Part shown: one piece after another, positions 1 through 13,633 of the stretch
Position numbering within the stretch: position 1 is the stretch's first letter
How the letters are laid out: each line of letters begins with the position of its first letter
Assembly: GCA_037903355.1 (NCBI GenBank)
Contig: JBAJFE010000060.1
Span: forward strand, 930,001-994,000
Length of the DNA: 64,000 bases
Origin: Trichuris trichiura
Taxonomy: Eukaryota > Nematoda > Enoplea > Trichinellida > Trichuridae
Reading direction: 5' to 3'
Translations under genes and position numbers: made by a program
The notes under the pieces: model-generated
Seen by the model: the letters and a program-made list of their open reading frames with translations, nothing else
The model's database searches: none
Told to the model about the DNA's origin: nothing

Positions 1-2560
1 TCTTACATCTTCCGCTCTTATGAGTTCAATAACTTCAATATTGTCTACCCTGTCATTGAAAAGTTAGGTTAATCGGCTGCTCGCATTAAGGTCCTTTGTC
101 TTTCGCTAACTGCATTTAACACTGCCCTTCGATGCAATGGCGCCAACATGTCGGCTAAAATCTTTCGCCATTGACGACTTGGAGAATAATATCTTCTATA
201 GACAATGACGCGGTCATAAAAAACCAGTCCGTGGACGCATTCGTAAACGAAAAGCTAGTTTTCCCGTTCCCGATGAAAAAGGAGCGGCCGATATGGCATA
301 CTGGAAACTAAGTTGTTTCTTCCGGTTGTAATCGAGCAGCCGCAAGTTACTACATAGTTTTTTTTAAAAATAAAACATTGCAAACGCCGAGAATTTAACG
401 AAAAAGAAAGACTCTGATACATATCGAAAGATAGGCAGACGACCGTTTTCATCGTCCGAGAAGTAAACAGACAAATCAAGATAAAAGGGATGGTAAATAA
501 AAACGCAGTCTGATGCGGAAAAGAAAATATTCGCTTCGTTATAAGCGTACGCATACGCGAAAGCCCGAGGGCAAGTTGCCTTTAATTCCCGCTTAGGTTT
601 GTTAACTTTACTACGGCATTTTCGACTTGCCTCTCTTTTTATAGCTGCTACAACCAACAACTCTTGCGAGCAGCGGCACGAACACTTAAACATTTTGGTC
701 AGTTTTTCAAAATCCACACTTACAGCTAACTGATTTGTTAAAATAGAATGTAAACACAATTTGAGCAATGTTCGGGTAATGAATTTGCATAAAATGGCGA
801 CTACGGGTAGTGAGTGACCACTAGATGGCCACGCAGGCAGTTGATAAAAACACCGTAAGAAGCCGAACGGCTCAGCGGCGACTAAAGCAGAACATCACAA
901 AGACGGCTACGCTACTGAACGCTCTAACAATGACACAAAACCTGTACTCGGGATTGCACTGTCAGTTGCCAGCGCTGGGTCATCCCAGGCAAGTATTATG
1001 CTATCAACGTCGTTCCTTCTCCCAAAATAGGGTGGCCTTTGCTTGCGACCAATGGCAAACCTGTTGCTTGCCAAGCCTGCAGACATCGAAGCAAATTTGA
1101 AACACGACATGAAGAAGCAACGCAAAGCATTGCCCAACATTCTACGCTTTTTCAGCTATCACTACCTGCCTCTCAAGCGAACGTGTACAATACATGTGCT
1201 AAGCGCTTTCGCTTTGCTAAATGAAATTTAGCGGCTTCCATACCAGCATACACTAGCGCAAGCCAAATGAGTCAACGTTCCTTGAGTTGGGTTGACATCA
1301 GTCCAGCTATATCTATACAGCATTAGCCTATTTTACGTCGCATTCTGAGGCTGTATAAAAACGCAAGTGTTCACGCAATCTGAATATTAGAACCAGCATA
1401 GAAATAGGCGGAAAAATGTGCCGCGAATTCTGAAGTCGAATGGTTAAATGACAGCCGTCTGTCAAGTGAACAAGTCGAGTTGCCCAGGCAAGGCTGTGAA
1501 CTGGGCGACTGAAGCAGCTGGACATCTGTACACACTTTCATGATCACGTCCATGTGGAAACCTACAGCGCGTCCTTAGGACAACGATTGAACATAAAACT
1601 GGCAGATGAAATGTGGCCAGTTTGAAGAAAAAACTGCAACCCCGACGAAGGCCAGAAAAACATGGGCAGTGCTGGCCCGTCGAAATATTGACTGCAGACG
1701 CGCGCCGTTGGGCAAACACACATATGTCTCGTAACGGTGAGGCCATGCTTGGCAAAAGTATAACTACCGGCAAACTGCTGCAGATTTGACAGCTCAGGAG
1801 TTGGTTACGATAAAGAGAAGAAAGTACAGAGGCACACTGATAAGCCAACCGGAACTACATCGTCGTCAGGTAACCAGAACAATTAGTCACAATGGTTAAT
1901 TTGCATCCCGTCGACAAATGAGATGTTGGAGCAAGTTGGCCGATTGCACCATCGTCCGTGTTTTCAAAATCTTCTTTGACTAGGCACCTGCCAGCCGTTT
2001 GTCACCAGACATCGTCAAGCAGCAATTCGCTTTCTCAAAGATCCAAAGAAAAAGTCGCCACGCTTCAAGCATCCGGAGCCGCTTTTACTTGTGATAAAAG
2101 TCTACTACGACTCGTATTTCGAACTTAGTAGGCTGTTGGCAGACAGTCAGTGCCGGCCGCCGCCTCTTCTTGGAAAGCGCCGTTGAAACAGATTATCGAA
2201 AAGAGTAGCGCGAGCATTTTTCCGCTCGCTCCAAGAAGCGCAGAGAAAATAAGCCGTCGTCTCCAACGCCGGCTGCTGCGCCAATGGAAAATGTGTACAG
2301 CTCCTATATAGAGAACCCTTTTTCTACCTCTGCCCGAAGCATCTAGCCACGGACTGGCTGCGAAACGTTTTGCTTCTCCATCAGCCGGCTTTCGTCAATT
2401 TGAAAATTTCCTAACTATGCTCAAGCTTACCCAACAACTATTACTTAGTAGTAGCCGCCCAAAGGCATTTCACCTACACATAATCTGCATAAGAAAGAGA
2501 ACTCAGACTGGAACATTTTTGCCTAGTTTTAAAAAGGAAAACATTCAACAAAATACTTAC
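1..2560. other. No supported gene
   Basis: Short overlapping open frames occur on both strands but none shows a recognisable domain, a convincing splice pattern or consistent codon use. The minus-strand gene whose signal-peptide exon lies at 3328-3456 should continue into this stretch, but I could not identify its next exons. Confidence 0.4.
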
Positions 2561-3456
2561 GCGGAACGGGAGGAAAAGGCGGTGGGGGTGATATTGGAGG
2601 AAGGTTGAAGTCGCCTAAGCCTAAAAAACTTCACTTCCGGCCATCCATCCTCTAATGCGAATTTTCTCTACCTGACTGCCCGTTGTCGAGTTGCTATAAA
2701 AAAAAGAACAGATTTTTACTAAGTCACGAAACCGAATAGCCCAATAGCATACTTCGTCATCTCCACTTCCTGCGGCGTCCGTCTGAAATAGAAAAAAAAT
2801 ATTTAGTCTTTAGCAGGCGACGGAACATTACGTTGAAGACAACATCGGAGAAAAGCAGCGCAACACAGCTTGAACAGACATGGACTGGAAGGGATAGCAA
2901 AACGAGCGATTGGAATAAAGCCAAAATACAAAACAAGGATTCACATATATCGTGCTGACCACATATACGTTGCCAGGTTAAGGACAACGAACAATATACG
3001 CTGTTGTACTCACTGTACGATTCCGAATGGCAGCCATCAGACGCCGGCGCCACTAATAAGTATAAAAGCAACGTGAGTTGATTGTATCTTTGAGGCCACA
3101 ACAACAACAACAACACCAATTTAAAAGGAAGGGAGGGAGTCTTCGAATGGGTCACCCGCCCGAAGGGTTTCAATTTGACGAACCACCGTGTACGCACGTC
3201 TTGGCAACGAGTCAACTTACCGCTACGTCGTCGCACTGCGTTTCAGCTTCAGCGGGATTTGCAAAGATTTTCAATTCTTGCAACGCTCCCTAAGGAAAGT
3301 TGGTATCAAGGAAATTAGTCTGCTCACCTCCTGAATTGGGACGACTTCCGGCTCGGTGGTGTTGCCATTTTCGGCCGCAGCTCCTTGACCAGCCAGTCCG
3401 CCGCCAACGATCAACGTTACCAACAGCCACCAAAGGCATGTCATCATATTCGACAT
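2561..3456 (-). CDS. N-terminal exons of a secreted or type I membrane protein
   Basis: Product not recognised. Exon 1 (3456 down to 3328) starts at an ATG giving a 43-residue segment: a short polar start, a strongly hydrophobic stretch (LWWLLVTLIVGGG) and Ala/Gly residues typical of a signal peptidase site, then an acidic tail ending PEVVPIQE. It ends in phase 0 at a GTGAGC donor. Exon 2 (2782-2753) follows TTTCAG, encodes TDAAGSGDDE and ends at GTATGC, again phase 0. Exon 3 (2614 or 2620 down to 2561) ends at a GTAAGT donor and is open in more than one frame, so its protein is unsettled. The Ser-Gly-Asp-Asp-Glu cluster resembles a glycosaminoglycan attachment site of syndecan, perlecan or collagen XVIII type proteins; that is inference. 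Being downstream of the TSPN exon on the same strand, this could be a separate gene or an internal-promoter start of that gene. Confidence 0.5.
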
Positions 3457-6400
3457 GGACACAAAAGGGTTTAGGCGTGGCTTCTGGTCGGTCGCGCGCA
3501 CGCTGACACACTCTTTGCCAGTAGGCGAGTGCACACACCTGAAGTCTCCTCTCAACGCAAGGTCTTCACACACTTACAGTGAACAAGTTGGACGGGATAG
3601 GGAAGCGCCTACGAAATACTGAAACAAAGAGCACTGTTGTTACGCGACGAGTGGCTCGCAGAGAAAACTAATGCCGGCGCCGCACCCGAGGCGACACCAA
3701 CCAATGGGAGTCGAGCGGAGGCACCAAATGAATTTTGATGCTAAAGAGATCAAAGTCGCCTGGAACGCGCGGCAACCAGCTCCAAAGATCGCATAGCTGC
3801 ATATCAATTTTTTTGTCAACTTATCGCTTCCAGGCAGCTCGGAGCCAGCCGGCTGCCCGTAGGCAACATGGTGACAAGCATTCCTCACTTCTTTCGGTCA
3901 AATACGCGCCGTCCAACAGGAAACGCAAATAAAAGTTGTGTTGTAGTACCGTCTGCGCGCGATTGCATCGGCGATAGGGATAAGAAAGAAAACAAATTCT
4001 TTTTCAATAATACAAAGAGGCTATTACAAGAAAAGGCAGCCGAAGAATTCAACGCCTCTATATCGTCCTCCTCCTTCCAAGCCGGTAGATATCTTGTCAA
4101 CTTTGGACACTAACGGAGTTTAGAAAAGCGCTCCCTGGACGGAAGGACGGCAGGATGGACGCAAAGGTGATTTATAGTTATTCCACAAGTTTGAAAGCAA
4201 ACAACGCGGGATCGGTGAAAAAAGGCGCCTGTCGGCAAATAAGCTCCCGGTAAAGCAAACAGTGCCGGCCGCTGGTGTATTAAAGCCCCTTTGGTTCACC
4301 AAGTCTCAAGGAAACCCAGTGCCTACGGCCGTCCGTCCGGCTGTCATCATTGCGTGGCAGCAAGAGAGGATGATAAATTGTTCGATCCGGGCGCAATCGG
4401 TTCCTCGGATCTTACCGAACGTCAAATGCCAAAGGGTGATGCTCCATCGTTGTGTCTGCGCTGATAGCAGGCGAACAACGACAAGCGATGATAGCCGACA
4501 AGCAACGAACGATTCGCCTCCCCACTTCGATATGCGTCGCTGCATTTTCTAAATGCCCTGTAATTCTTCACAGAAATTATGCGCATCAAACTGACTTAGC
4601 ACCGTCCGATTTCAACTGTAAACTTACTAGTGAGGTAAAAGTACAAAAGCGTCCTATATACAGCCATATTAGGTTATGCAGACGCCAGCATCACGTCCTA
4701 GCATGGCTTATCTACTCTTGAAAATTCAGTGCTTACTACAGAGCCTAAACAATCTAACCAGTTACCCAGCAATCGCTACAACCCATTACAAAGCACTCTA
4801 GTAACCACTTGGCTTATCCAAAAGTTTGGATAATAAACGGCTTAGACGAGGAGGTGAAATACTTTGTGTTTCTAAGTTGGGTGCTCCCTACGCAATCCGA
4901 ACATACGCTATGCGCTATGGGAAACTCGTGAGAAAGAAGTCGTAGCGCTGAAGTGCAAAAAACCAATTAAGACGATTTCGTTTGGGCGAAGGTCACCTTG
5001 GGCAACACCAGCATCTAGCGGGGCAGACTGATAATGAAGCATTACCTGTCCCGGCGGAGCAAACAGTTATGATTTATAGGTTCGTCAATGCTTCACCTCA
5101 GACTAGCAATGTTAAACTGAAAGCAGACGTCTCCAACGACCGTGAGGAGATTAGAACCGGTTTCCATGCCAGCCGAGTTGCGCATGTTTTTATAATGACA
5201 GCATAAGTGGTATCATCGAGCTTAAGCAATGCACTGAGCCTATGATGCAGCAAATGCTACCTTCTTGTCTCCTCCGCTGCCAGGAATTGAAACGGTCGGA
5301 AGTCTGGCTAAAAAGATTTTTTCCGATAGCGGCAAACTACCAAGAAGGCAACGTCCCGCATAGGTTACAAACGAAGTGAGGCTAAGGGCTCCTCGCAAAG
5401 AGTACGTCCCCAACACGTGGCATTATACATCCCACCCTTTCGGTAGTCGTACGGGCTAGGGCTGCTTACCGCCACAGCTATCCTTCGGCCGTTCGTTTCG
5501 TTTGAATCGGGCAAAAAGCATCGATGGCTTAAAAAACATATGATAAATGGGCGACGAACCCAGCGGCCGCATCAATCATTAATGCTGAAGCCGTCAGATG
5601 ATTCGAACGCAGACTGGTGGAAACTCTGCAGTTCCCGTAATTATCTGGACGCGCGGACCGCCCCGTAGCTCCCTCACCGGACACGGCAGCCGGTTGGGCA
5701 GACCGCGGCGGGAACCGGTGGCAAATTCCGCTCTGCCTTTTTTCCCTTTTCAACTCAAGAGGCAAATTTGATCGGAGCAATAAGAAACTACAGTCTTCAG
5801 GCGAATGTAGCGGAAAAGCGCTGGCGATTGGGAAATATTCAAGCCTGCAAGCCGCAAGGATAAACAATGAATCACTGTCAACAGGGGCCCAACGTGCGTG
5901 GACAACTCGAACAGATGAAACGGCGCCGTCTGGCAGTCTATGACGTAAACTTATGAATAAATGACCGAACATCCTTGACAAATTGACAAGAAACCAGTGC
6001 AACCGCTGTTTAACTCCCGCTGACAGTTAAAGTCTAAAAAAGCCAACAACGAAGCAGACCGTCGCCTCTCCATGGGACATTTGAACGGCGCATTTGCTAA
6101 AATAAGCGGAAGAGCAATCCAAGCCAATGATGGGCTTTAAAATCCAGTTTAGTGGGGAAAGTCGCTTGCGGAAATAAGCATGCAAGCGATTTTGCCCACG
6201 GCCGCCGTGCACATTATCCATTCGTAAGTGCCATTTTACAAGCTGTAAAAGAGCCTTAAGACGAGGATAAGCTTGGCACTTTGGACCACCACCGGAGCTC
6301 ATTGCTCCGAAGAGACGAGCGGACGAACAATTCAAATTTAGCGTAAATTACACCTCTGCTTGGTGGAACAAATGCCCATGTTCACGTGCAGCGTCGTAGG

Positions 6401-7364
6401 TGCGCATTCTTTCGTCTAGAAAATGGCCGGCAATAGCTAAAGTGAAGTCACGCAATCCTTTCACTAATCGTTCGAATGGGAGACTACTCAAAAGTAGCAA
6501 TGGGCTATAAAGGAAACGAAAGAAGGTCGTAACATTGTCGCGAGTATGTCGAGTGCGCCCACAAAGTCACAGATCGCTTCGGGCTTTAAAATTATACAAC
6601 ACAACTTCGTATAAGTAGACGCTTGCTAGAGGCGGCATTTGGCGAACAGTCTAAGCTTCTTCTCGCGAACTTTCCGAATATATGTGCGCTCATACTTCAA
6701 CCCGAAAAGGCAAGACCAGTTTCGAAAATGAGCAATTGAGCCCAAAGAAAACTTGAGCGCATACAAATCGACCGGGGAAAGTTTTGCTCGGAAAAGGTAT
6801 GCGCAATAATACTAATGGCCCCGGCGAACGGACAAAGCGCCCTATGACATCTGGGAACCGCATGTTTGACACGTAACATCGTTAAATCCATTGGAACAAG
6901 CAGTTGAGAAAGACAAAGTCCCACTTCATGTTCCTACGACAACGGCGTTGACACTTAGAATCCGGCTAAGACCACTCGAAATGCAGTGCCACTAAAGTAC
7001 CACTAAACAATTCAGTTGCATAGCGGCGCGGCTGAAAACTTAGGCAGTCCAGTAAAGAGAAAATAAACAAACTCGTTCCACCAGATCGCGGTTGAAGAGA
7101 GGAAACTAAAAGTGCATGACGAATTCTCAAACGCCTTTAGCTAAGTCAAAGAACAGAGAGGCAAGCAGAAGGGGGATAGAGAGAGAATGTGTGTATGTTG
7201 TAAGGAGCTGCGGCCAAAGGTCGATCGCCACCGAGCACAACTTTGTCAATCCCTGCAGTGAAAGCTTAAAAATGATTAAGCACCAATTAAAGAAAAATGC
7301 TTTCACGAACTAGAACAGCCTTACGGAAAAGTGCTACTTAAAAAAAATAAGTGTAAGCACTCAC
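3457..7364. other. Intergenic or intronic, no exon identified
   Basis: Between the TSPN exon and the signal-peptide exon I looked on the minus strand for Gly-X-Y collagen repeats and saw none. Open frames such as the one at 5529-6002 (minus) lack domain signatures and are probably chance. Confidence 0.35.
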
Positions 7365-8038
7365 TACGAAGGGCTTATTCAAAATAGGACCAGCTTGGGC
7401 AATGTACAGCTTGGACGCTTCGTCAAAGTTCAACTGCTTTGGTCGACGATGCACAGTCAACATTTCGAAGCGCTGACAATTCATGTACATGGTAACTTCG
7501 GCTCCTTCGACCTTGAGAGCCAGTTGGGTCCATTTGTTCGTAATTGTTGGCAGATTAAACGAGGCGATTGTCCTCGATTCAGCGTCCCTCTTGTGATCGC
7601 TGTACACTAAGGATACGTTGGTCTTCCTATCGCCCGACGGTTCAAGCAGAACGCCCAACTCGACAATCGTATCAAAAGGATTGACAACAGCGAATAGATA
7701 TCCGCCCTTTTCGTCGTCCTCTCGAACGGTTATTAATATGGCAAAGTCGCGGAAGAACCGTCTTGGCATATGGAATCGGTAAGGTACAACAACATTGGCA
7801 CCTGGTTGAAAACCAAAGCTTGGTAAGCCTTGCATGCCTTTGGCTTGATAAATATTTGGATCCAAGGGCGCCTTGACGGCTTTGAGTAGGTCGATTTCGA
7901 CCTCGTCATCTAAATCGAAAAAAAACGGGTCAGACAAGCGACCATAAGGCAACGCCTTATTTAAATTTATTCCATCGAAATGCAAATGAGCTTGGGTGAA
8001 AAATTTTAAACCTCCTCTGCTGATCTTTTTTGAAGCTG
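7365..8038 (-). CDS. TSPN / laminin-G-like domain exon (collagen XV/XVIII N-terminal type)
   Basis: A single 674-nt exon encodes about 224 residues that read as a thrombospondin N-terminal-like (TSPN) beta-sandwich. Visible features, in order: an acidic lead-in (FFFDLDDEVEIDLLKAV), a PFRF-like strand (VVPYRFHMPRRFFRDFAIL), GGYLFAVVNP, VELGVLLEPSG, VSLVYSD, NKWTQLALKVEGAEVTMYMN followed by the single Cys, and LYIAQAGPILNKPF. This succession is what collagen XV/XVIII, FACIT collagens and thrombospondins show in their secreted N-terminal domain, where it mediates matrix and heparin contacts. It ends in phase 0 at GTGAGT just where family members continue with a GALQEL-like strand, so the domain is completed by an exon I did not find. 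The acceptor at 8039-8040 is chosen because its phase matches the signal-peptide exon at 13.6 kb. No collagen repeat is visible in the window, so the family call rests on this domain only. Confidence 0.78.
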
Positions 8039-10364
8039 CTGCGCGTAATGACTTATATAGCAACACTGAGGCTGATTACAATATGAAAGTAGGCTAAGTA
8101 TTCGACAAGATGGTAAAATGCTAGACAAACTAACTAAGCAAAGAGATTCAGTGTTTACCCAATGTTATTTAACAAATCCGGACCGAACTGCCGCGAAATG
8201 CTAACCTATGCTATCAATCATTGCAAACTCGCCATGTTTGGAAGAATGGAAGATTTTTCGCAATAAAATATAGCCGGAATCGCTGAGCGCAACTGTAGAC
8301 GGAAAATTGGATAGAAGCTAACATTTTGACTAAGCCAACATGCGTAAGGAATAAAAATGCATGAAATAACATGGAAAACCGTGCAGTAAATAGGCGTAGC
8401 GATAGGAAGCTAAAATTAGAGAGAAAAAATAAACTTTGCGAATAGAACTCTATAAGGTTGTATCAAATTCAACGAACAATCACTGACTGTACTACTGAAA
8501 TAACAAACCCGAAAGCACAGCATTTTACCGCTGGAAATGGCAGCTAAAAAATAAGAATTTTGCGACGTTGTTTTCATTACTAGCAAAACTAAATTTTTTC
8601 ATTAAAAAGAAATGTAAATTAATCTGCTTTTGCTAGTTTTTCTTAAGATATTTATATTCCACGTGGCAGCTCGTTAAGTCAGCAAATATACAATGCTAAA
8701 ATGCTGATAAATAGTAGCGTATACTTCAAGCATTGGAGTTAGCATTCATGTACGCTTTTACGAGATATTTCGTTTCCTATTGCTGCTATAGAGGAAGTTA
8801 AGCATAAATTCACGAATTCAATTGGACTTTCGCAGCTCGTGGAAACCGACAACTGGAAGGCAGCGGAATTGCAGCTTTTCAAAGCAGTAAAGTTCAGCAG
8901 CGTACTCATTTCAAATTTTTAATGAAGAAAGGAAGCAATAAATTGATGATGAGGTAGCCTACAAGCCTATACGTTGGATTAAATCCTTCGAAATTCCGAC
9001 AATGCGCGCTCTAAGCGGAATGCGCGCGACAAGTGCAAACAGGTTGAGCTCAAGAAAGGGAACGAACACATTCCTCGAATATTTTGAATATTTAAGCCGC
9101 CTTGACAGAGCTCCCCATCAAAGGACTTCACAGCATTAGGCGTATCCCAAAATGACCTCGGAAAGTGTAGCCAAAATATTAATTTTGCTTAGCGTTAAGC
9201 CAAAAGCGGACATCAAATCTACCAATGACAAAAAGGCCGCGATGTATCTCTAACAAACGCGCGCGCTGACGCATCATCCTTAAGAATGTGGTGAATTCGA
9301 AAAGAAAAACATCTCCTCACCTGCATGGTTCTAATTGATGAATAATGACAAGCAAAATGAAAACAACGATTGCTTATTCATCAACTGATATAGAACCTTT
9401 GTTTTTAATAGTCGCACATGCCAGAGGATGAGCAATGAGAATGGATTCAAGTTGGCGCCAGGTAGCTCAATCAACTAGCAATGAATAAGAGGAACACTTA
9501 TGCATATCCTATTAATATAATGTTCGTAAGATGGTTAAGGAATAAGCTAAGCAACAGTATTTACATTTTGAAAAAAGCTTTTAGTTTCGTAGCATCAATA
9601 CGGCAGCTAATCAGTTCAGTTCGATCGAGATTAATCAGAGCGGCATATTCGAGGACCCTATTTTTAAAACGCGACTTGAATATGCGTGATTCTAATAACT
9701 GATAATGGGACATTTTCATGGCGAACAAGAAGCGGTGGCGTTAACGTAGGCATGTTACTGCGAGGCACTAGTATGGCAAGGAAAAAAGAAGGCAGACTTG
9801 GATAAACTTCCAACGGTCAGCCAAAGATGAGATCAATTTCATTGATGCAGTAACCTGCCTTTTATAAATTGTACCTCAAATGCGCAAATGACGAAAAGAA
9901 CCGCTGGCGTTAAGATCATTTGACATTGATCGAAGGACATTCTATTTAAGCGGTTGTGTTCACAAAGCTATGCCCAGAGACTCAATTCGTCATTATAACG
10001 ACCGGATTCTTCCACCTGGAGCCGTGCGCAGCGAGACAGAGCACCCTGAAGCAATACTGTAGTTGAAATGTGCAAATCAATTCGCCCTTTGCAGTTAGCT
10101 GCAATTGAGACAGGGCGAATCGAATTGGAGATATGCCTTGTCTTGCTTTAATAACTTTGACTCAAATAAACTTTCCATTAAGTCCAAGCGCCTGGCCACG
10201 TCGTAGCCTACGCGATGCAATATTGTGTGCAATGCCAATGCAAGACGTCCCCATTGACTCCCAGGCGGCCTTTGGCGCCAATAAAAATCAAACGTCGCGC
10301 CATCATTGCCAAATACAAGCCGATCCGTTATCACGCGCAACCTGGTTCGACGAGCCCAAATTGG

Positions 10365-10383
10365 TGCGCGCGCGCGCGCGCGC
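10365..10383. repeat. (GC)n dinucleotide tract
   Basis: About nineteen bases of alternating G and C. A second tract of similar length occurs at 11096-11112. Such tracts can adopt Z-DNA; no functional claim is made. Confidence 0.8.
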
Positions 10384-12084
10384 TAATGGGCAACCGCTCG
10401 GAAATGCGATAAGAAGAAAGTCGAAAGAAAACATTTTCTTTGGTAAAAAACTGAATAAATGGAACTTTTTGCAAAGTTTGTACACCGCTGACTTCCTGCT
10501 AACCACCGCTGCGACAAAGCAGTAACGGCTACACTTTTGCTTCTTTGCCTAAGGTGCAAAGCCTACAAACAATTACAGACTAAATGCAATGTTGTAAGTC
10601 TTTACGAACCTGAAGAGCAATTGGCTCCATTCCTTGAGGGCTTTCAACTATGCGCTAATTAGTTAAGTTGCGTTCCACAGCTAAGAACTCTATCTCAACA
10701 TTTCCTTCGCTTGCAACAAGACCAAAGCTAAGCTTTTCTAGCAGATACATATGCGTATATTGCTATATGGAAAAGTTTATTTATACTAAATCTCCGGAGG
10801 TTCAAACTCAATAACATCCCGCCGTTATAAGAACGTTACCATTGTGTTCTTTTTGGCTTAAATGACCTTATAAGGCGCGAATTGCACGGATGCGAGCGCT
10901 TAACATTTATCTAAAATATTGCTATGGAGAACTTGTCAAAGAAAAGGAAATGGCAACGCTGGCGCGGACAATTTGCGGGAAATAGAAAAGTCGTCTCCTG
11001 CTGACCATTTTAGGCGACCGACCAGCGGCGGATCGGTGAAGTTTCATCAAAGCCTATTCATCTTCGCAAGGAACAATTCCTTTCGTTCCCGCGGGTGCGC
11101 GCGCGCGCGCGTTCGGAGCTGGTTTTCTCGTCAGATTGTGCAACTACTTGACGAGCTATTGGGGCCAAGACGGCCGAAGCCTTAATGGGACGGCAACAAA
11201 CAAGAAGAGCGACCTTCCGGACAATTCTATTCTTCGAACAAAAAGTCGCCTTGTCTACCACCACCGTCATCGCGACGCCACAATGTTCTATCTACTGTTA
11301 TAGGTTGGAAGAAAAGCGATCGCTTCAATAATCCGAAGACGAAATATTGTCCAAAAATTTACTGCATCGCAATTCCGTCCGGACAAATCCGATCCACCTT
11401 AAGACAAATAGAGCTGCTACTTATTGATGAGAGGATGCGCGTTTATGGCAAAAGAAATAGGTCGATTTCCCACGGCTGGCACGGCAAAGTATCATGAACT
11501 GCCGGCTCAGCGAAGCGCCCCCATATATGGTAATGTTTGGCGCGCATTTTGCGCTTTATGCGGGCGTACCGCCAAAAAGTAGCTCCCATTGGACAAGTGA
11601 ACTTCAATGGGCACCTAAAGTGGAGGACAAACAAAACGGCCGCTCGAGAACACTGACCAAATATAGTAGTTACCGATGCTACGCTTCGGCGAGTCGATTG
11701 CAACGGTTGCTGCGCCAGCTTGATGTAAGGGCCCACTGGGCAGCTTCGATCACCGGAAATGATGTTTACCCACGGTGCTTTAATGTCCCCTGCACGAATG
11801 ACGAATTAACCTACGATCGATTGGGACACTTGGACATAAGCCGAACTTTTAAAACGGCACATTTTGCAATGCCTTTCTTTATTACCACCGCGGGCAATGA
11901 TTAAAATTGCGTAATGTGTTACTACTTGCAAAAATGCTCATACTTTTCCAGGCAAAGCATTGCCACACGAGCTATGCGGAAAGACTTTAGGCCTCTTTCT
12001 AGCTGCCCGAAGACGACCCTTAGAATACACCTTTTTCTTGCAGAAATGCCCTTCCACTCCGTTGAAGCATAGCAGGCGTAAAGC

Positions 12085-12102
12085 GAGAGAGAGAGAGAGA
12101 GA
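12085..12102. repeat. (GA)n microsatellite
   Basis: About nine GA units in a row on the plus strand. Confidence 0.85.
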
Positions 12103-13554
12103 AATTTCAAATTCCTTTGCACCATCGTATTGGTTTTAAGTGCTTCGCGGGGGGCGCCGAGCGGCTTGCAGCGTTCATTCACAAAACCGTCCCAAAGAGT
12201 ACAAATTCCATTGGCACCATTGGGCAAATGTCGGAAAAAAAAGAAATGGCGCGCCAGAGCGCAAGCGCAGGCACCTAATATCTTTTCGCAGAGTTGCCAT
12301 TCTTCCAAGCGAGCACTTCTTGCCGCCGCAAGAGCAGGCCGTTTCCAAGGGCGCGGAAGGACCCGCCGCCGCGCGGACGACGACGACGCCCGTTCCTCGT
12401 AAATTGCGTTGCTCTCTTGGTTATCTAAAATGTTGACGGCCCGAGGGTAAATTATTCATAATGCTTCAATGATGGAAAAAGTCGTGTGCCGACGCACTGC
12501 AACGCTCGTGGCAAAGCGCATAGTTTGAATGCATTGGCATCTTGGCGGGATCGTTTTTTAACGCCTCTACTTGGAGACGCCAGTTTTGCATATCTCATTT
12601 GCATTTCTTGACGTCAAAAAAGAATCGAAATGGTCGCTCGACTTCGAACAGCAACGGCCAAGTGTCGTGTCGTGTTCGCGAAGCGTGAAGGCACGCTGGC
12701 GAGAACAACAAAAGTGAGTAAGATATCACCACGGCGCGCGTTATCGTTTCCATCTCGGCTCGACGAACCGACTGTACGGAATTGTTTCCCGCATTCTGTC
12801 TTTCTCAATGACACTCGACCTTCCGTGCGAGCGCGACAAAAACGCCATTCAAACAAGCTGAACAGCTCCATTTCCGCGAGACCGGTTGGGCAGCAGCCTC
12901 AAAAAAGCCGACGTCGCTGTCTCATTGCATTGGCTGTACAAATAGGCGACGGGATCCCTTGCAAGTCGGCGCGCATCCGCTTCAAAGGTATCCCTACCGA
13001 CGAACCGGTTGGCGAAAGAGTACTGAACGTAACAACGCTGCTTACACCCTTATGTCACCCTAACTTCTTCCACTGCAAGCGCGGCAGACGAGACCGTGTC
13101 AAGTCACTATGCTACGACAGCGGCCGTAAAAAACGATGCCTAGACGGAGGCTGCTTCAGCAATAAGTAAACAAAGGAGAAGACGACATGGGCTTTAGCGT
13201 CACGACATTGTGGTGCTCGTCGAGGTATTGTCCCGTAAAAATCTCGCCAACCTAACCAATAGCCAATGGCAAAAAACAACTCTGTTGTATTGGTGTACGC
13301 AACAGCGGATGTCTACTTCGTCAATTCTACGCGCTCGTAATGCAGTGCAACTCGAGCATGCCGCTACGCTTGAAACGAATTGAAAAGCAAATCGTATCGA
13401 CAAGATAATGGTGTCAGCTTGGAAAGGAATCGAAAATTCCTTACCGGGCAAATTTCTAGATTCTACGCAACACAGTAGTCTTGTATAGGAGTTGCGAGCT
13501 AACGCGAATAAGAGCAGCAACCCAAACTTGGTTCAATTGATAACATTTTCCTAC

Positions 13555-13633
13555 CTGCGGGAAAGATGAGCTGCCGGTTGGCGCTAGCCGACCGCGAGGA
13601 GATGAGCAGTAGAATCAGAGTATACATTATCAT
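13555..13633 (-). CDS. Possible signal-peptide first exon for the TSPN gene
   Basis: An ATG at 13633 opens 26 codons: MIMYTLILLLISS then SASANRQLIFPA, a good short signal peptide with an Ala-X-Ala-like cleavage region. The exon ends with CAG before a GTAGGA donor, in phase 1, which is the phase needed by the acceptor at 8039-8040. The resulting intron would be about 5.5 kb and hold nothing coding that I can see. The link is inferred from phase and topology only; the exon could belong to another gene or be fortuitous. Confidence 0.35.

Larger units (their letters stand above)
8039..13554. other. Probable long intron, with low-complexity tracts
   Basis: No supported exon. It contains two alternating purine-pyrimidine GC tracts (about 10365-10383 and 11096-11112) and a GA microsatellite (12085-12102). 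The 179-codon plus-strand frame at 12630-13169 lies in locally GC-rich sequence and has no recognisable domain. On the minus strand no TSPN-related exon was found. Confidence 0.4.

Noticed and set aside
5529..6002. 157-codon minus-strand open frame
   Set aside because: No domain or splice borders, and no Gly-X-Y repeat that would tie it to the TSPN gene.
12630..13169. 179-codon plus-strand open frame as a gene
   Set aside because: No domain, Arg-rich shadow-type composition in GC-rich sequence, open frames also present on the other strand, no start or splice support.
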